The notes beneath the pieces were generated by a model. It searched no databases, was not told the DNA's origin, and was given only the letters and a program-made list of their open reading frames with translations. This document shows, in pieces, positions 8,144-17,823 of a stretch of DNA of 64,000 bases (the stretch's first letter is position 1; each line of letters starts with the position of its first letter). The position numbers and the translations under genes were made by a program. The stretch covers positions 17,426 through 81,425 of the forward strand of contig CAMKSF010000006.1 of the NCBI GenBank assembly GCA_946415375.1, written 5' to 3'. Source of the DNA: an uncultured Clostridia bacterium. Lineage in GTDB: Bacteria; Bacillota; Clostridia; TANB77; CAG-508.

Positions 8144-8767
8144 ATGATAGCATATGTAAAAGGTGAACTAGTACAAAAACAAATAGGATATGTAGTAATA
8201 GATGTTGGAGGATTAGGATATAAAATATTTATGTCAGAACCTTCAATAGATGAGATTGGAAATATTGGAGATACTGTAAAAGTACATACATATTATAGAG
8301 TTTCAGAAGATGATATAAGTTTATTTGGATTTAACTCGCAAGAAGAACTTAGAATGTTTGAACTTTTAATTTCTGTAAGTGGTATAGGAGCAAAAACTGC
8401 AATAGCGATGCTTGCTTGTATAGAACCATCACAATTTGCAATTGCAGTTATTTCTGATGATATAGATACATTAAAAAAGATACCAGGAGTTGGACCAAAA
8501 TCTGCACAAAGAATTGTTTTAGAATTAAAAGACAAAATGAAAAAAGAACAACAAATTGCTGAACTTACAAATGCTACTTCAGAACAAAAATCAAAAGTTA
8601 AGAAAATAATAGTAGCTGATAGTAAAGTACAAGAAGCGATTGATGCTTTACAAGTTTTAGGATATACAAAAAAAGATGTAGAAAAAGCTTTAGAAAGAAT
8701 AGATACAGCAGAGTTAACAGTGGAAGATATAATAAAACAAGCATTAAGAGAATTATCAATGAGGTAA
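8144..8767 (+). CDS. ruvA: Holliday junction branch migration protein RuvA
   Basis: RuvA binds four-way junctions as a tetramer and recruits the RuvB motor. The 207-residue protein has an OB fold (MIAYVKGELVQKQIGYVVIDVGG), two helix-hairpin-helix motifs (SVSGIGAKTA and IPGVGPKSA) and the C-terminal RuvB-contact domain (AIDALQVLGYTKKDVEKAL). The start is ATG 8144, set by GGAGG at 8134-8138. RuvB is normally adjacent, but here the next gene is tgt. ruvB and queA have been lost from between them or moved elsewhere. Confidence 0.96.
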   Translation: MIAYVKGELVQKQIGYVVIDVGGLGYKIFMSEPSIDEIGNIGDTVKVHTYYRVSEDDISLFGFNSQEELRMFELLISVSGIGAKTAIAMLACIEPSQFAIAVISDDIDTLKKIPGVGPKSAQRIVLELKDKMKKEQQIAELTNATSEQKSKVKKIIVADSKVQEAIDALQVLGYTKKDVEKALERIDTAELTVEDIIKQALRELSMR

Positions 8768-8771
8768 TTAA

Positions 8772-9914
<1,143 letters not shown>

Positions 9915-9931
9915 AAGGGGGATTTTCAAAA

Positions 9932-11359
9932 ATGAAGTTATATGATGAAGAGGAACTAAGGAAAAAAAATGAAAAAAGTAAGAAAATGAAAAACCTAATT
10001 TTAGTAAGTATAATATTTACAATTATTCTAATAGTATTACTAATGATTGGAATTTATTATTTAATTCAGAATCCAAATAAGATTACAGTTATGTATAATG
10101 GAAAAGAAAATGAAAAAATGGAAAACATGATAATGACGAAGAGTGATTATAATGAAGAAACAATAGTATATTTTCCAATAAGACAAGTTGCAAGTTTAAT
10201 GGGATACAATTCTGGAAATGGAGATTATGGAAAAAATGTTGAAAGCTTAGACAATTGTTATATTGAATCAGAAAAAGAGGTCGCTATTTTTTCAGTGGAT
10301 TCAAATGTTATTTATAAAATTGATAAAACAAAAAAAGATAATAATCCTGAGTCAGATTATAAATATGAAGAAGTAAAAATAGACAATAAGATTATTAAAG
10401 ACAATAACCTATTGTATATAGATATAGAAGGATTAGAAGAAGCATTTAATTTATATATAACGGTTGATTCGAAAAAGAAGAAAATTGATATAACACCTTT
10501 AGATACACTTATTAAAAGTGCTCAGAATACGATAACTACAAAAAAACTTGGAAAACTAGATGAAAAATTCGTAAACAATAAAGCTATTTTAGATAATATG
10601 ATTGTAGTGGAATCTAGTGATTATGATGGAAAAAAGGGAGTTAGAAATTTTTCAAATGGTGAAGAAATATTGGGATTTCAATATGACGATATAACTTATG
10701 TTCCTTCAAAAGAGTCATTTTTAGTAGAAAAAGACGATAAAGTTGGAATAATTGGAAGTGATGGAATAGTTAAGATAAAGCCAGAATATGATAATTTGAT
10801 TTTAATAGATAGTGAAAATGGATTATATCTTGCTGAAGATAATACTAACTTTGGAGTTATTGATGAAAATCAAAATTCAAAAATATTTTTTGAATATAAG
10901 AAAATAGGTGTAGATATTAGTCAATTTAAAGAGAATGATATAAGAAATGAATATGTACTATTTGGAAAACTAATTCCTGCACAAAGGGCATCAGATGGAA
11001 AATGGATTTTTTACAGAATAAATAGCACAACAAATTCAGATGGAGAAAAAAATGTCGAATGTAGTATTATACAAGATATGGGATTTGATAATATTGGATG
11101 TATAGTTTCTAACATTAATAATAGAGGAATTGTTAACAATTTAATGATTATAAAAGAATACAATTTGGTAGTTGTTGGAAATTATGGAACATATGGAGTT
11201 ATGGACTTAAATGGTAAAGATGCATTAGGTAAAATATATGCGAGTATGTTTTTGGAAACTACATCTGGTGTAACTGATTATTGTGCAATAGATGGCTCTG
11301 GTAATACAATAAAAATAATAGATGAACTAAAAAATAAGGGATATGAAAAAGTAGAATAA
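9932..11359 (+). CDS. membrane-anchored WG-repeat protein
   Basis: The 475-residue protein has a charged N-terminus, one membrane helix (about residues 21-46) and a large extracytoplasmic part. Residues about 75-170 resemble a copper-amine-oxidase-N-like surface module (YFPIRQVASLMGY). The C-terminal half contains WG-type repeats: KVGIIGSDGIVKIKPEYD, NFGVIDENQNSKIFFEYK and TYGVMDLNG. Such repeats usually form beta-propeller-like or ladder folds with binding roles; the ligand here is unknown. It begins 18 bases after tgt behind a GGGGGA site and ends at a strong terminator. Confidence 0.7.
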   Translation: MKLYDEEELRKKNEKSKKMKNLILVSIIFTIILIVLLMIGIYYLIQNPNKITVMYNGKENEKMENMIMTKSDYNEETIVYFPIRQVASLMGYNSGNGDYGKNVESLDNCYIESEKEVAIFSVDSNVIYKIDKTKKDNNPESDYKYEEVKIDNKIIKDNNLLYIDIEGLEEAFNLYITVDSKKKKIDITPLDTLIKSAQNTITTKKLGKLDEKFVNNKAILDNMIVVESSDYDGKKGVRNFSNGEEILGFQYDDITYVPSKESFLVEKDDKVGIIGSDGIVKIKPEYDNLILIDSENGLYLAEDNTNFGVIDENQNSKIFFEYKKIGVDISQFKENDIRNEYVLFGKLIPAQRASDGKWIFYRINSTTNSDGEKNVECSIIQDMGFDNIGCIVSNINNRGIVNNLMIIKEYNLVVVGNYGTYGVMDLNGKDALGKIYASMFLETTSGVTDYCAIDGSGNTIKIIDELKNKGYEKVE

Positions 11360-11362
11360 AAT

Positions 11363-11402
11363 AGAGGGACAAATGCAAAGAAATGCTTTTGTCCCTTTTT
11401 AG
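11363..11402 (+). terminator. strong terminator
   Basis: GGGACAAA and TTTGTCCC arms flank an inner TGC/GCA pair, and the 3' arm is followed by TTTTT. Confidence 0.85.
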
Positions 11403-11447
11403 TAATATTTTGAATTTAAATGCATATATATTAATGGGGGGATATAT

Positions 11448-11657
11448 ATGAAACAAATAAAAAATAAGATGTATATTTTAAAAGAAAAGCCTTCATTGGT
11501 AATAAATCACTATAAACTTAGAAATTGGACAAGCAAAATTATAAAATGCATTTATGATAATAAAATAATAGCTATTTCAGTAGTTGTATTTTTTATATGT
11601 GTTGTAATGAATTTAGTTTTAATCTATAATTTTATGAGAATTTTAAAACAAATATAA
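11448..11657 (+). CDS. small membrane protein, 69 aa, unknown function
   Basis: The peptide has a basic soluble N-terminal half and one hydrophobic helix near the C-terminus (about residues 42-62, IIAISVVVFFICVVM). GGGGGG lies 7 bases before the ATG, which makes translation likely. It stands alone between a terminator and the promoter of the methyltransferase gene. The topology would place a basic domain in the cytoplasm. Family not recognised. Confidence 0.6.
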   Translation: MKQIKNKMYILKEKPSLVINHYKLRNWTSKIIKCIYDNKIIAISVVVFFICVVMNLVLIYNFMRILKQI

Positions 11658-11665
11658 TAATTAAC

Positions 11666-11694
11666 TTGAAAATAGATATAAAACCTAGTATAAT
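11666..11694 (+). promoter_or_regulatory. sigma-A promoter of the methyltransferase operon
   Basis: TTGAAA (11666-11671), 17 bases, TATAAT (11689-11694). It would drive the split methyltransferase gene, the pseudouridine synthase and fhs. Confidence 0.8.
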
Positions 11695-11715
11695 ATAGCA
11701 AAAGGAATGATAGAT

Positions 11716-12580
11716 ATGAACATAGCAAATAATTGGGAAGAATATAAAATAATAGATATGGCAGATCGGACAAAAATTAGAAAAATGGGGAGAAATTATT
11801 TTATCTAGACCAGACCCACAAATTGTATGGAAGAATAAATCTTATCCAGAGGAATGGAAAAAAGCGAATGCTATATATTCAAGAAGTAGGACGGGTGGAG
11901 GAAGCTGGGAGTATAAAAAGAAATTACCAGCTGTTTGGCAAATAAAGTATAAAGACTTAATATTTAATATTAAACCAATGGGATTTAAGCATACAGGATT
12001 GTTTCCTGAACAAGCTGTTAATTGGGATTGGATGAGAAATAAAATAAAAAAGGCAAACAGAGAAATAAAGGTTCTTAATCTATTTGCATATACAGGAGGA
12101 GCAACAGTTGCATGTCTTGCTGCAGGTGCATCTGTCTGTCATGTAGATAGCTCAAAAGGTATGGTAACATGGGCAAAGGAAAATGTCGCATCATCGGGAC
12201 TTTCAAAAAGACCAGTACGATATATAGTTGACGATGTTGTTAAATTTGTTAATAGAGAAATAAGAAGAGGAAACAAATATGATGCAATAATAATGGATCC
12301 GCCTTCCTATGGAAGAGGCACTAATGGAGAAGTTTGGCAATTTGAAAATAATATATATGACTTAGTAGAATTATGTACAAAAGTATTATCAGACACGCCA
12401 TTATTTTTCTTAATAAACTCATATACAACAGGAATTTCAAGTTCTGTATTAGCAAATATTTTAAATTTAACTGTTTCAAAAAAATATAAAGGAAATATTG
12501 AATCAGGAGAAATAGGACTTCCAATGGAAAAATCTTCATTAGTACTTCCAGCTGGAATTTTTGGAAGGTGGGAAGAATAA
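11716..12580 (+). CDS. RlmI-like class I SAM-dependent methyltransferase, interrupted by a +1 frameshift at a CGG codon
   Basis: Frame 1 starts at ATG 11716 (AAAGGA upstream) and reads MNIANNWEEYKIIDMAD, then meets CGG and stops 14 codons later. In the +1 frame the family sequence continues without a gap: GQKLEKWGEIILSRPDPQ, then ANAIYSRSRTGGGSWEYKKK. The catalytic domain follows with NLFAYTGGATVACLAAGA (SAM site), IIMDPPSYGRG and a C-terminal KSSLVLPAG. Skipping C 11767 gives a colinear protein of 287 residues. The family (Methyltrans_SAM, RlmI/RlmK relatives) modifies rRNA bases; the exact target is not known. The gene is followed after 3 bases by an rRNA/tRNA-type pseudouridine synthase, which fits an RNA-modification role. 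Confidence 0.82.
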
Positions 12581-12583
12581 AAA

Positions 12584-13249
12584 GTGAATATTATATATGA
12601 AGATAATCAGATAATTGTTGTAGAAAAAGAACCAAATGTACCATCTCAATCTGATAAAACAAGAGATATTGATATGCTTACAATGGTAAAACAATATATC
12701 AAAGAAAAGTACAATAAACCTGGAGAAGCATATGTTGGATTAGTACATAGATTAGATAGACCTGTTGGTGGTGTAATGGTATTTGCTAGAACTTCAAAAG
12801 CTGCATCAAGATTAAGTGAACAGGTCAGAAATAAAACGCTAAAGAAAATATATATTGCAGTTGTTGATGGAGAAATAAAAGAGAAAAGTGGAGTATTGGA
12901 AGACTATTTATATAAAGATGAAAGAAACAATTTAAGTAAAGTTGTAAGTAAAGATAAAAAGAACTCCAAATTTGCAAAACTAGAATATGAAGTTTTAGAT
13001 TATGATGAAAAGAGAGGCTTATCCACAGTAAAAATAGAATTACACACAGGAAGACATCATCAAATACGAGTGCAATTTGCAAATGCTGGACATAGTCTTT
13101 ATGGAGACCAAAAATATGGGACAAGAGGAAAAGGCAAACAAATAAGACTTTGGGCATATGAATTAGAGCTTGAACATCCGGTAAAAAAAGAAATGATGAC
13201 ATTTAAATCAATACCACCATTTGTTAATTTGGAATATGTTAAATTATAG
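12584..13249 (+). CDS. RluA-family pseudouridine synthase
   Basis: The 221-residue protein starts at GTG 12584, three bases after the methyltransferase stop. It carries the catalytic motif GLVHRLDRPVGGVMVFARTS (Asp near residue 52) and the later ELHTGRHHQIRVQFANAGH and GDQKYG signatures. There is no S4 domain, so it resembles short RluA-type enzymes rather than RluD. These isomerise uridine in rRNA or tRNA; the exact target cannot be read from sequence. Coupling to the upstream RNA methyltransferase looks tight. Confidence 0.9.
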   Translation: MNIIYEDNQIIVVEKEPNVPSQSDKTRDIDMLTMVKQYIKEKYNKPGEAYVGLVHRLDRPVGGVMVFARTSKAASRLSEQVRNKTLKKIYIAVVDGEIKEKSGVLEDYLYKDERNNLSKVVSKDKKNSKFAKLEYEVLDYDEKRGLSTVKIELHTGRHHQIRVQFANAGHSLYGDQKYGTRGKGKQIRLWAYELELEHPVKKEMMTFKSIPPFVNLEYVKL

Positions 13250-13277
13250 AAAATATTATATGAAAGAAGTGACAAAA

Positions 13278-14939
13278 ATGACAGATATAGAAATAGCAAG
13301 AAATACAAAATTGAATAAGATAACAGAAGTTGCAGAAAATTTAGGAATAAAAGAGAACGAATTAGAACAATATGGAAAATACAAAGCAAAGATTAATGAT
13401 TCTGCTTATGAAAGATTAAAAAATGAAAAAGATGGGAAACTAGTTCTAGTTACTGCAATAAGTCCAACACCAATGGGGGAAGGAAAAACAACAGTATCAA
13501 TAGCTGTTGCAGATGGATTAAGAAAGATAAATAAAAATGCAGTACTTGCATTAAGAGAACCATCACTTGGGCCTGTATTTGGATTGAAAGGTGGAGCAAC
13601 AGGTGGTGGAAAAGTTCAAGTAGCACCAATGGAAGATATTAACTTGCATTTTACAGGAGACATTCATGCAATGACTGCTGCAAATAATCTTTTATCTGCC
13701 ATGATAGATAATCACATATATTTTGGAAATGAATTAAAGATAAAAAAAGTTATTTGGAAAAGATGTATGGACTTAAATGATAGACAATTAAGAACAGTTA
13801 ATACTGGCCTTTCTGGAGAAAAGAGGATAGTTCCTAGAGAAGATGGATTTGATATAACAGTTGCATCTGAAATAATGGCAATAGTTTGCTTGTCAGAAAA
13901 TTTAGGAGATTTAAAACAAAAACTAGGAAATATTTTAATTGGATATAATGAAGAAGATAAACCAGTTTTTGCAAGAGATTTAAATGCCGAAGGAGCTTTA
14001 ACTGTTCTTTTAAAAGATGCAATTAATCCAAACTTGGTACAAACGTTAGAACATACACCAGCTATAATTCATGGTGGACCATTTGCAAATATAGCGCATG
14101 GATGTAATTCGATTAGGGCTACAAAACTAGCATTAAAACTTGGAGATTATGTTATAACAGAAGCAGGGTTTGGATCTGATTTAGGAGCAGAGAAGTTCTT
14201 AGACATTAAATGCAGAAAATCAAATTTAAAGCCAGATGCAGTGGTATGTGTTGCAACTATTAAAGCTATAAAATATCATGGTGGTGCACTAAAGGAAAAC
14301 ATTCAAAAAGAAGACATGGAAGCTTTGAAAAAAGGTATGCATAATTTATTTGTACATATAGAAAATATGAAAAATGTTTATGGAATGCCTACAATTGTTG
14401 CACTAAATAGATATTTGACAGATACAGAAGAAGAAATAGAATTTATCAAAAAAGAAGTTGAAGCAAAAGGCTTTGAGTTTAGCTTGGTTGAAGGATGGTC
14501 AAAAGGCGGAAAAGGTGCAATTGATATAGCTGAAAAATTAGTTAAACTTACAGAAAAAACATCAAACTTAACCTATTCTTATGAACTAAATCAAGATATA
14601 AAAACAAAGATATTAAATGTAGCACAAAAAATATATAGGGCAAAAGACGTTGAATTTTCTGATGAAGCAATAGAGAATATAGAAAAAATAGAAAAACTAG
14701 GTTATGCAGATTTTCCAGTATGTATTGCAAAAACGCAGTATTCTCTATCAGATGATGATAAAAACTTACTTTGTGATAGTGACTATAATATTCATGTAAG
14801 AGATGTAATACTAAAAACAGGAGCAGGATTTATTGTTGTTCTTGCAGGAAAAATAATGACAATGCCAGGTCTTCCAAAGATACCAGCAGCAGAAAAAATT
14901 GATATTGATGAAAATGGTGAAATAGTAGGAATATTCTAA
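13278..14939 (+). CDS. fhs: formate-tetrahydrofolate ligase
   Basis: Fhs joins formate to tetrahydrofolate using ATP, feeding one-carbon units to purines or to acetogenic metabolism. I start it at ATG 13278 (GAAAGAAG upstream), giving 553 residues, close to the family length. Visible signatures are the ATP loop PTPMGEGKTT (about residue 64), REPSLGPVFGLKGGATGGG, NLHFTGDIHAMTAANNLL, EAGFGSDLGAEKF and the C-terminal TMPGLPKIPAAEKIDID. It may be cotranscribed with the RNA-modification genes upstream. A strong terminator follows. Confidence 0.97.
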   Translation: MTDIEIARNTKLNKITEVAENLGIKENELEQYGKYKAKINDSAYERLKNEKDGKLVLVTAISPTPMGEGKTTVSIAVADGLRKINKNAVLALREPSLGPVFGLKGGATGGGKVQVAPMEDINLHFTGDIHAMTAANNLLSAMIDNHIYFGNELKIKKVIWKRCMDLNDRQLRTVNTGLSGEKRIVPREDGFDITVASEIMAIVCLSENLGDLKQKLGNILIGYNEEDKPVFARDLNAEGALTVLLKDAINPNLVQTLEHTPAIIHGGPFANIAHGCNSIRATKLALKLGDYVITEAGFGSDLGAEKFLDIKCRKSNLKPDAVVCVATIKAIKYHGGALKENIQKEDMEALKKGMHNLFVHIENMKNVYGMPTIVALNRYLTDTEEEIEFIKKEVEAKGFEFSLVEGWSKGGKGAIDIAEKLVKLTEKTSNLTYSYELNQDIKTKILNVAQKIYRAKDVEFSDEAIENIEKIEKLGYADFPVCIAKTQYSLSDDDKNLLCDSDYNIHVRDVILKTGAGFIVVLAGKIMTMPGLPKIPAAEKIDIDENGEIVGIF

Positions 14940-14970
14940 TTGTATATAAAGAATTCAATTAATATAAAGA

Positions 14971-15015
14971 ACCCAATAATTATAATTATTAATTATAATT
15001 GTTGGATTTTTTTTG
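14971..15015 (+). terminator. terminator after fhs
   Basis: CCAATAATTATAAT (14973-14986) pairs with ATTATAATTGTTGG (14992-15005), with one G-U pair, followed by eight T residues. Confidence 0.9.
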
Positions 15016-15127
15016 TTCAATAGTAAAAAACGTAAATAAGATAAAAAAATTGTAATATAAGTGTAACAAAAAACACGAGATTGTTGAATATGAACATTTT
15101 TAAATGTTTGCATAGAAAATATAACTA

Positions 15128-15156
15128 TTGACAAAAAATAAGGAGTTATATAGTAT
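15128..15156 (+). promoter_or_regulatory. housekeeping-type promoter upstream of the ECF sigma gene
   Basis: TTGACA (15128-15133), 17 bases, TAGTAT (15151-15156). Together with the ECF-type site downstream it would give basal expression of the sigma/anti-sigma operon. The 316-base stretch between fhs and the sigma gene holds only the terminator and these two promoters. Confidence 0.6.
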
Positions 15157-15211
15157 ATTTATATAGTTAGTTAATAAAATGGAGTTAAATAAAAATTTTT
15201 TAAATAATATG

Positions 15212-15238
15212 TGAACCAAAGAAATATTTTTACGTCTA
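15212..15238 (+). promoter_or_regulatory. putative autoregulatory ECF sigma promoter
   Basis: TGAACC (15212-15217) and CGTCTA (15233-15238) are separated by 15 bases. This resembles Gram-positive ECF promoters (TGAAAC at -35, CGTA/CGTC at -10). It lies immediately before the sigma gene, and the predicted leader would be only about ten bases but would keep the AGGAGG site. Confidence 0.55.
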
Positions 15239-15255
15239 ATGATTAGGAGGAAGAA

Positions 15256-15801
15256 ATGGAAGATTCAAAAGTTGAATTAATTAAATTAGTAGAAGATACA
15301 AAAAAAGAAGATAAAGATGCATTTACAAAACTAATAGAAAAAGTAAAGTTGAAACTATATAAAACTGCAATGGCAATTTTGAAAAACGATGAAGATGCAT
15401 GTGATGCTATTCAAGAAACTTTACTAAAAGCTTACCAAAATATCAATACATTAAAAAACAACGAATTTTTTACAACATGGATTATTCGAATACTTGTAAA
15501 TAATTGTTACGATATTATAAGAAATAACAAGAAAATTACATATTTAGATGATAATCTATTATCTTCCCAAGATACTTATTATGACCTATATGAACAGGAA
15601 TCTTCGCTAGAATATGTATTGAATAAACTTGATAAAGATTTAAAGCTTGTAACTGTATTATATTATTATGATGATTTGTCGATAGGCCAAATATCAGAGA
15701 TTATAAACATACCTGAAGGTACAGTTAAATCACGACTTTCGAGAGCGAGAAACAAAATCTATTCTATTTTAAAAGAGGAAGAAGGTGAAAATTGTGGATG
15801 A
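15256..15801 (+). CDS. ECF-family RNA polymerase sigma factor
   Basis: The 181-residue protein has sigma region 2 (DAFTKLIEKVKLKLYKTAMA, then DACDAIQETLLKAYQNI and TWIIRILVNNCYDIIR). Region 4 is a helix-turn-helix (LSIGQISEIINIPEGTVKSRLSRARNKI). There is no region 1 or 3, as expected for ECF factors. GGAGG stands 6 bases before the ATG. It overlaps the next gene, a DUF4179-type membrane protein that should be its anti-sigma factor. The arrangement resembles SigV-RsiV and related envelope-stress systems. Confidence 0.93.
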   Translation: MEDSKVELIKLVEDTKKEDKDAFTKLIEKVKLKLYKTAMAILKNDEDACDAIQETLLKAYQNINTLKNNEFFTTWIIRILVNNCYDIIRNNKKITYLDDNLLSSQDTYYDLYEQESSLEYVLNKLDKDLKLVTVLYYYDDLSIGQISEIINIPEGTVKSRLSRARNKIYSILKEEEGENCG

Positions 15802-17728
15802 GGAAAAAGATTTATATATAAAAAGCAAATTTCAAGAAGATAAACTAATATCAAAAAAAGCAGATGATATTTTTAATAAATTATATAAGGGGGAATTATT
15901 TATGGAAAAAAATGAAAATGAAAAAAATGGAAATTCCACAAAAGGAAAATTCTCACAAGAAAGAACTGCAAATGGGAAAAAGAAATTTCCAAAGTGGAAA
16001 GGATGGCTGGCAACTGCTGCAAGTTTTGTCATAATATTTGGAGCAGCAAATGTTTATGCAACTAGTCAAGGATATGAAAATATATTCTTTTTAATTAAGA
16101 ATATAGTTACTGGCAGTGATAGAGTTGACGGAAAAGATAATATTTTATCAGATAGAGATATAACAATTTCTTATGAACCTATTAATATCTGTAAGGGCTT
16201 AAGCATTACAGTAAAAAGACTACAAATAAAAGACAACGAAGCAAAACTATATATACTAACAAGTGCGAAGGATTCAGTTGAGAAAAATGTTCTTCCATTA
16301 ACATTTAAAGCTTTTAATAATAAGAATGTGGAATTATGCAATCAAGAAAGTTTTGTAGATGGAAAAAATAGCAGTGCAGATACAGATGAATTAGTATTAA
16401 AAGGATTTAAAGAAAAGGATTCTATAATAAATTTAGAAATATATAATGCAAACTCAGAGAAAATAACAACAATAGTTATTGATATAAATAAGAAAACTGT
16501 AGAAGTACAAGGGGAACAAGAGGCTTTACAAAAAATATCAGAAATAGAATTGAAAAAGTTTTTAGGACATGTTGCAGGATTATCTGAAAAACTAAATATT
16601 ACAGATGATGAAATAAAAATTGATTTAGCATGTCATATGTTGTCAGAAATAAGATCTAACATAGTAACTGAAATAAATGGAGTTAATGCTTATCCAGTTA
16701 ATGAAGTTGATAATATGCTTGAAAGCTTTATTGGTAAAAAAGTAGAAAAATTCAAAAATGGTAAACATATTAAAATAGTATCTAAAAATGGGGAAAAATA
16801 TTATTCATATAGTAAGCCTAGTGAGACTGTTCTTGGCGGAGAATGTATTAATATTAGTAATATTTCATACTGCAACCAAATATATTCAGTAAACTATTCA
16901 TTCTATTATAGAGGTATAGAACCAGATGAAGATATCAATATGGATAATTATGATATATATGAGCAAGATGTTTGTATAAGCTTAAATGAAGATACTACTT
17001 ACAGTAGATTTAAAGTGGTATCTATGGAAAATCCAACAATTATAAAAAAGGCAAATAATAAAGCAAATGATACAGACAAAGAAAAGAATAAAACTGATTC
17101 AAGTGAACATACTACAAATGGTGATGAATCAAGTGAAAATAATACAATAGAAGCAGATAGTAATACAGTTATAGATACTAATAATACTTCAAACAATGAA
17201 GATACTTCTTCTGAACAAAAAATAGATAATTATGCTTCATCTCTATCTTGGTCAGAATACTGGGCACCTGGAATTAAATTACAATATCCAAGTAATTGGG
17301 AAATAGAAGAAATTGGAGGATATTATAGAGGAACTAGACAAGGAGAATTATCTACTATAATTAGTGGAATTGCTGAAGGAATTGACAAAGATACTAATGA
17401 GATAATAAAAACAAGTGTTGAAATACAGATTTATGAGCCAGAATTTACAGAGATATTAGATAAAAAAGACTATTATAATAAAAAAACTAGTAGTTCTATA
17501 GATGATGTTGAATCTCTATCAGGATATACATCAAAGAATTCTGGTAGATGGTATTTACATTCAAGCACAAAGAATGGAAAAGAAATTCAAACATATATTA
17601 ACTATGATGAGAATTCACAAGTTGGACGTGTAATAAAAATAATAACAAACACACCAAATAAAACAAACTGGAAAGTAGTTAATATTACTAATTGGATATT
17701 CGGATCTGTAAAATTTACAAGTTGGTAA
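15785..17728 (+). CDS. DUF4179-type membrane anti-sigma factor with extra C-terminal ectodomain
   Basis: The gene starts at GTG 15785 inside the sigma gene (GTG 15794 is an alternative). The 647-residue product has a charged cytoplasmic N-terminus of about 75 residues, one membrane helix (WKGWLATAASFVIIFGAANV) and a DUF4179-like extracellular region. A Ser/Thr/Asn/Glu-rich linker (about residues 420-480) then joins a last module beginning YWAPGIKLQYPSNWEIEEIGG. The N-terminal part should hold the sigma factor at the membrane and the outer part should sense a signal. The C-terminal PsbP/Mog1-like module is an unusual addition and a likely sensor domain; that role is inferred. Confidence 0.8.
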   Translation: MKIVDEEKDLYIKSKFQEDKLISKKADDIFNKLYKGELFMEKNENEKNGNSTKGKFSQERTANGKKKFPKWKGWLATAASFVIIFGAANVYATSQGYENIFFLIKNIVTGSDRVDGKDNILSDRDITISYEPINICKGLSITVKRLQIKDNEAKLYILTSAKDSVEKNVLPLTFKAFNNKNVELCNQESFVDGKNSSADTDELVLKGFKEKDSIINLEIYNANSEKITTIVIDINKKTVEVQGEQEALQKISEIELKKFLGHVAGLSEKLNITDDEIKIDLACHMLSEIRSNIVTEINGVNAYPVNEVDNMLESFIGKKVEKFKNGKHIKIVSKNGEKYYSYSKPSETVLGGECINISNISYCNQIYSVNYSFYYRGIEPDEDINMDNYDIYEQDVCISLNEDTTYSRFKVVSMENPTIIKKANNKANDTDKEKNKTDSSEHTTNGDESSENNTIEADSNTVIDTNNTSNNEDTSSEQKIDNYASSLSWSEYWAPGIKLQYPSNWEIEEIGGYYRGTRQGELSTIISGIAEGIDKDTNEIIKTSVEIQIYEPEFTEILDKKDYYNKKTSSSIDDVESLSGYTSKNSGRWYLHSSTKNGKEIQTYINYDENSQVGRVIKIITNTPNKTNWKVVNITNWIFGSVKFTSW

Positions 17729-17780
17729 AATAGAACTATAATAAATATAGAATATTTAAATAATTGTATAAATAAATATA

Positions 17781-17823
17781 AATCTCCTAATAATATTAAA
17801 AATATATTATTAGGAGGTTTTTT
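17781..17823 (+). promoter_or_regulatory. hairpin burying the gpr ribosome-binding site, with terminator-like T tract
   Basis: The arm at 17781-17796 pairs with 17804-17819, including ATATTATTAGGAG, so the only Shine-Dalgarno (AGGAGG, 17812-17817) is inside the stem. Six T residues and then the gpr ATG follow directly. It can act as terminator of the anti-sigma operon and, if transcribed through, would block gpr translation. Confidence 0.7.
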
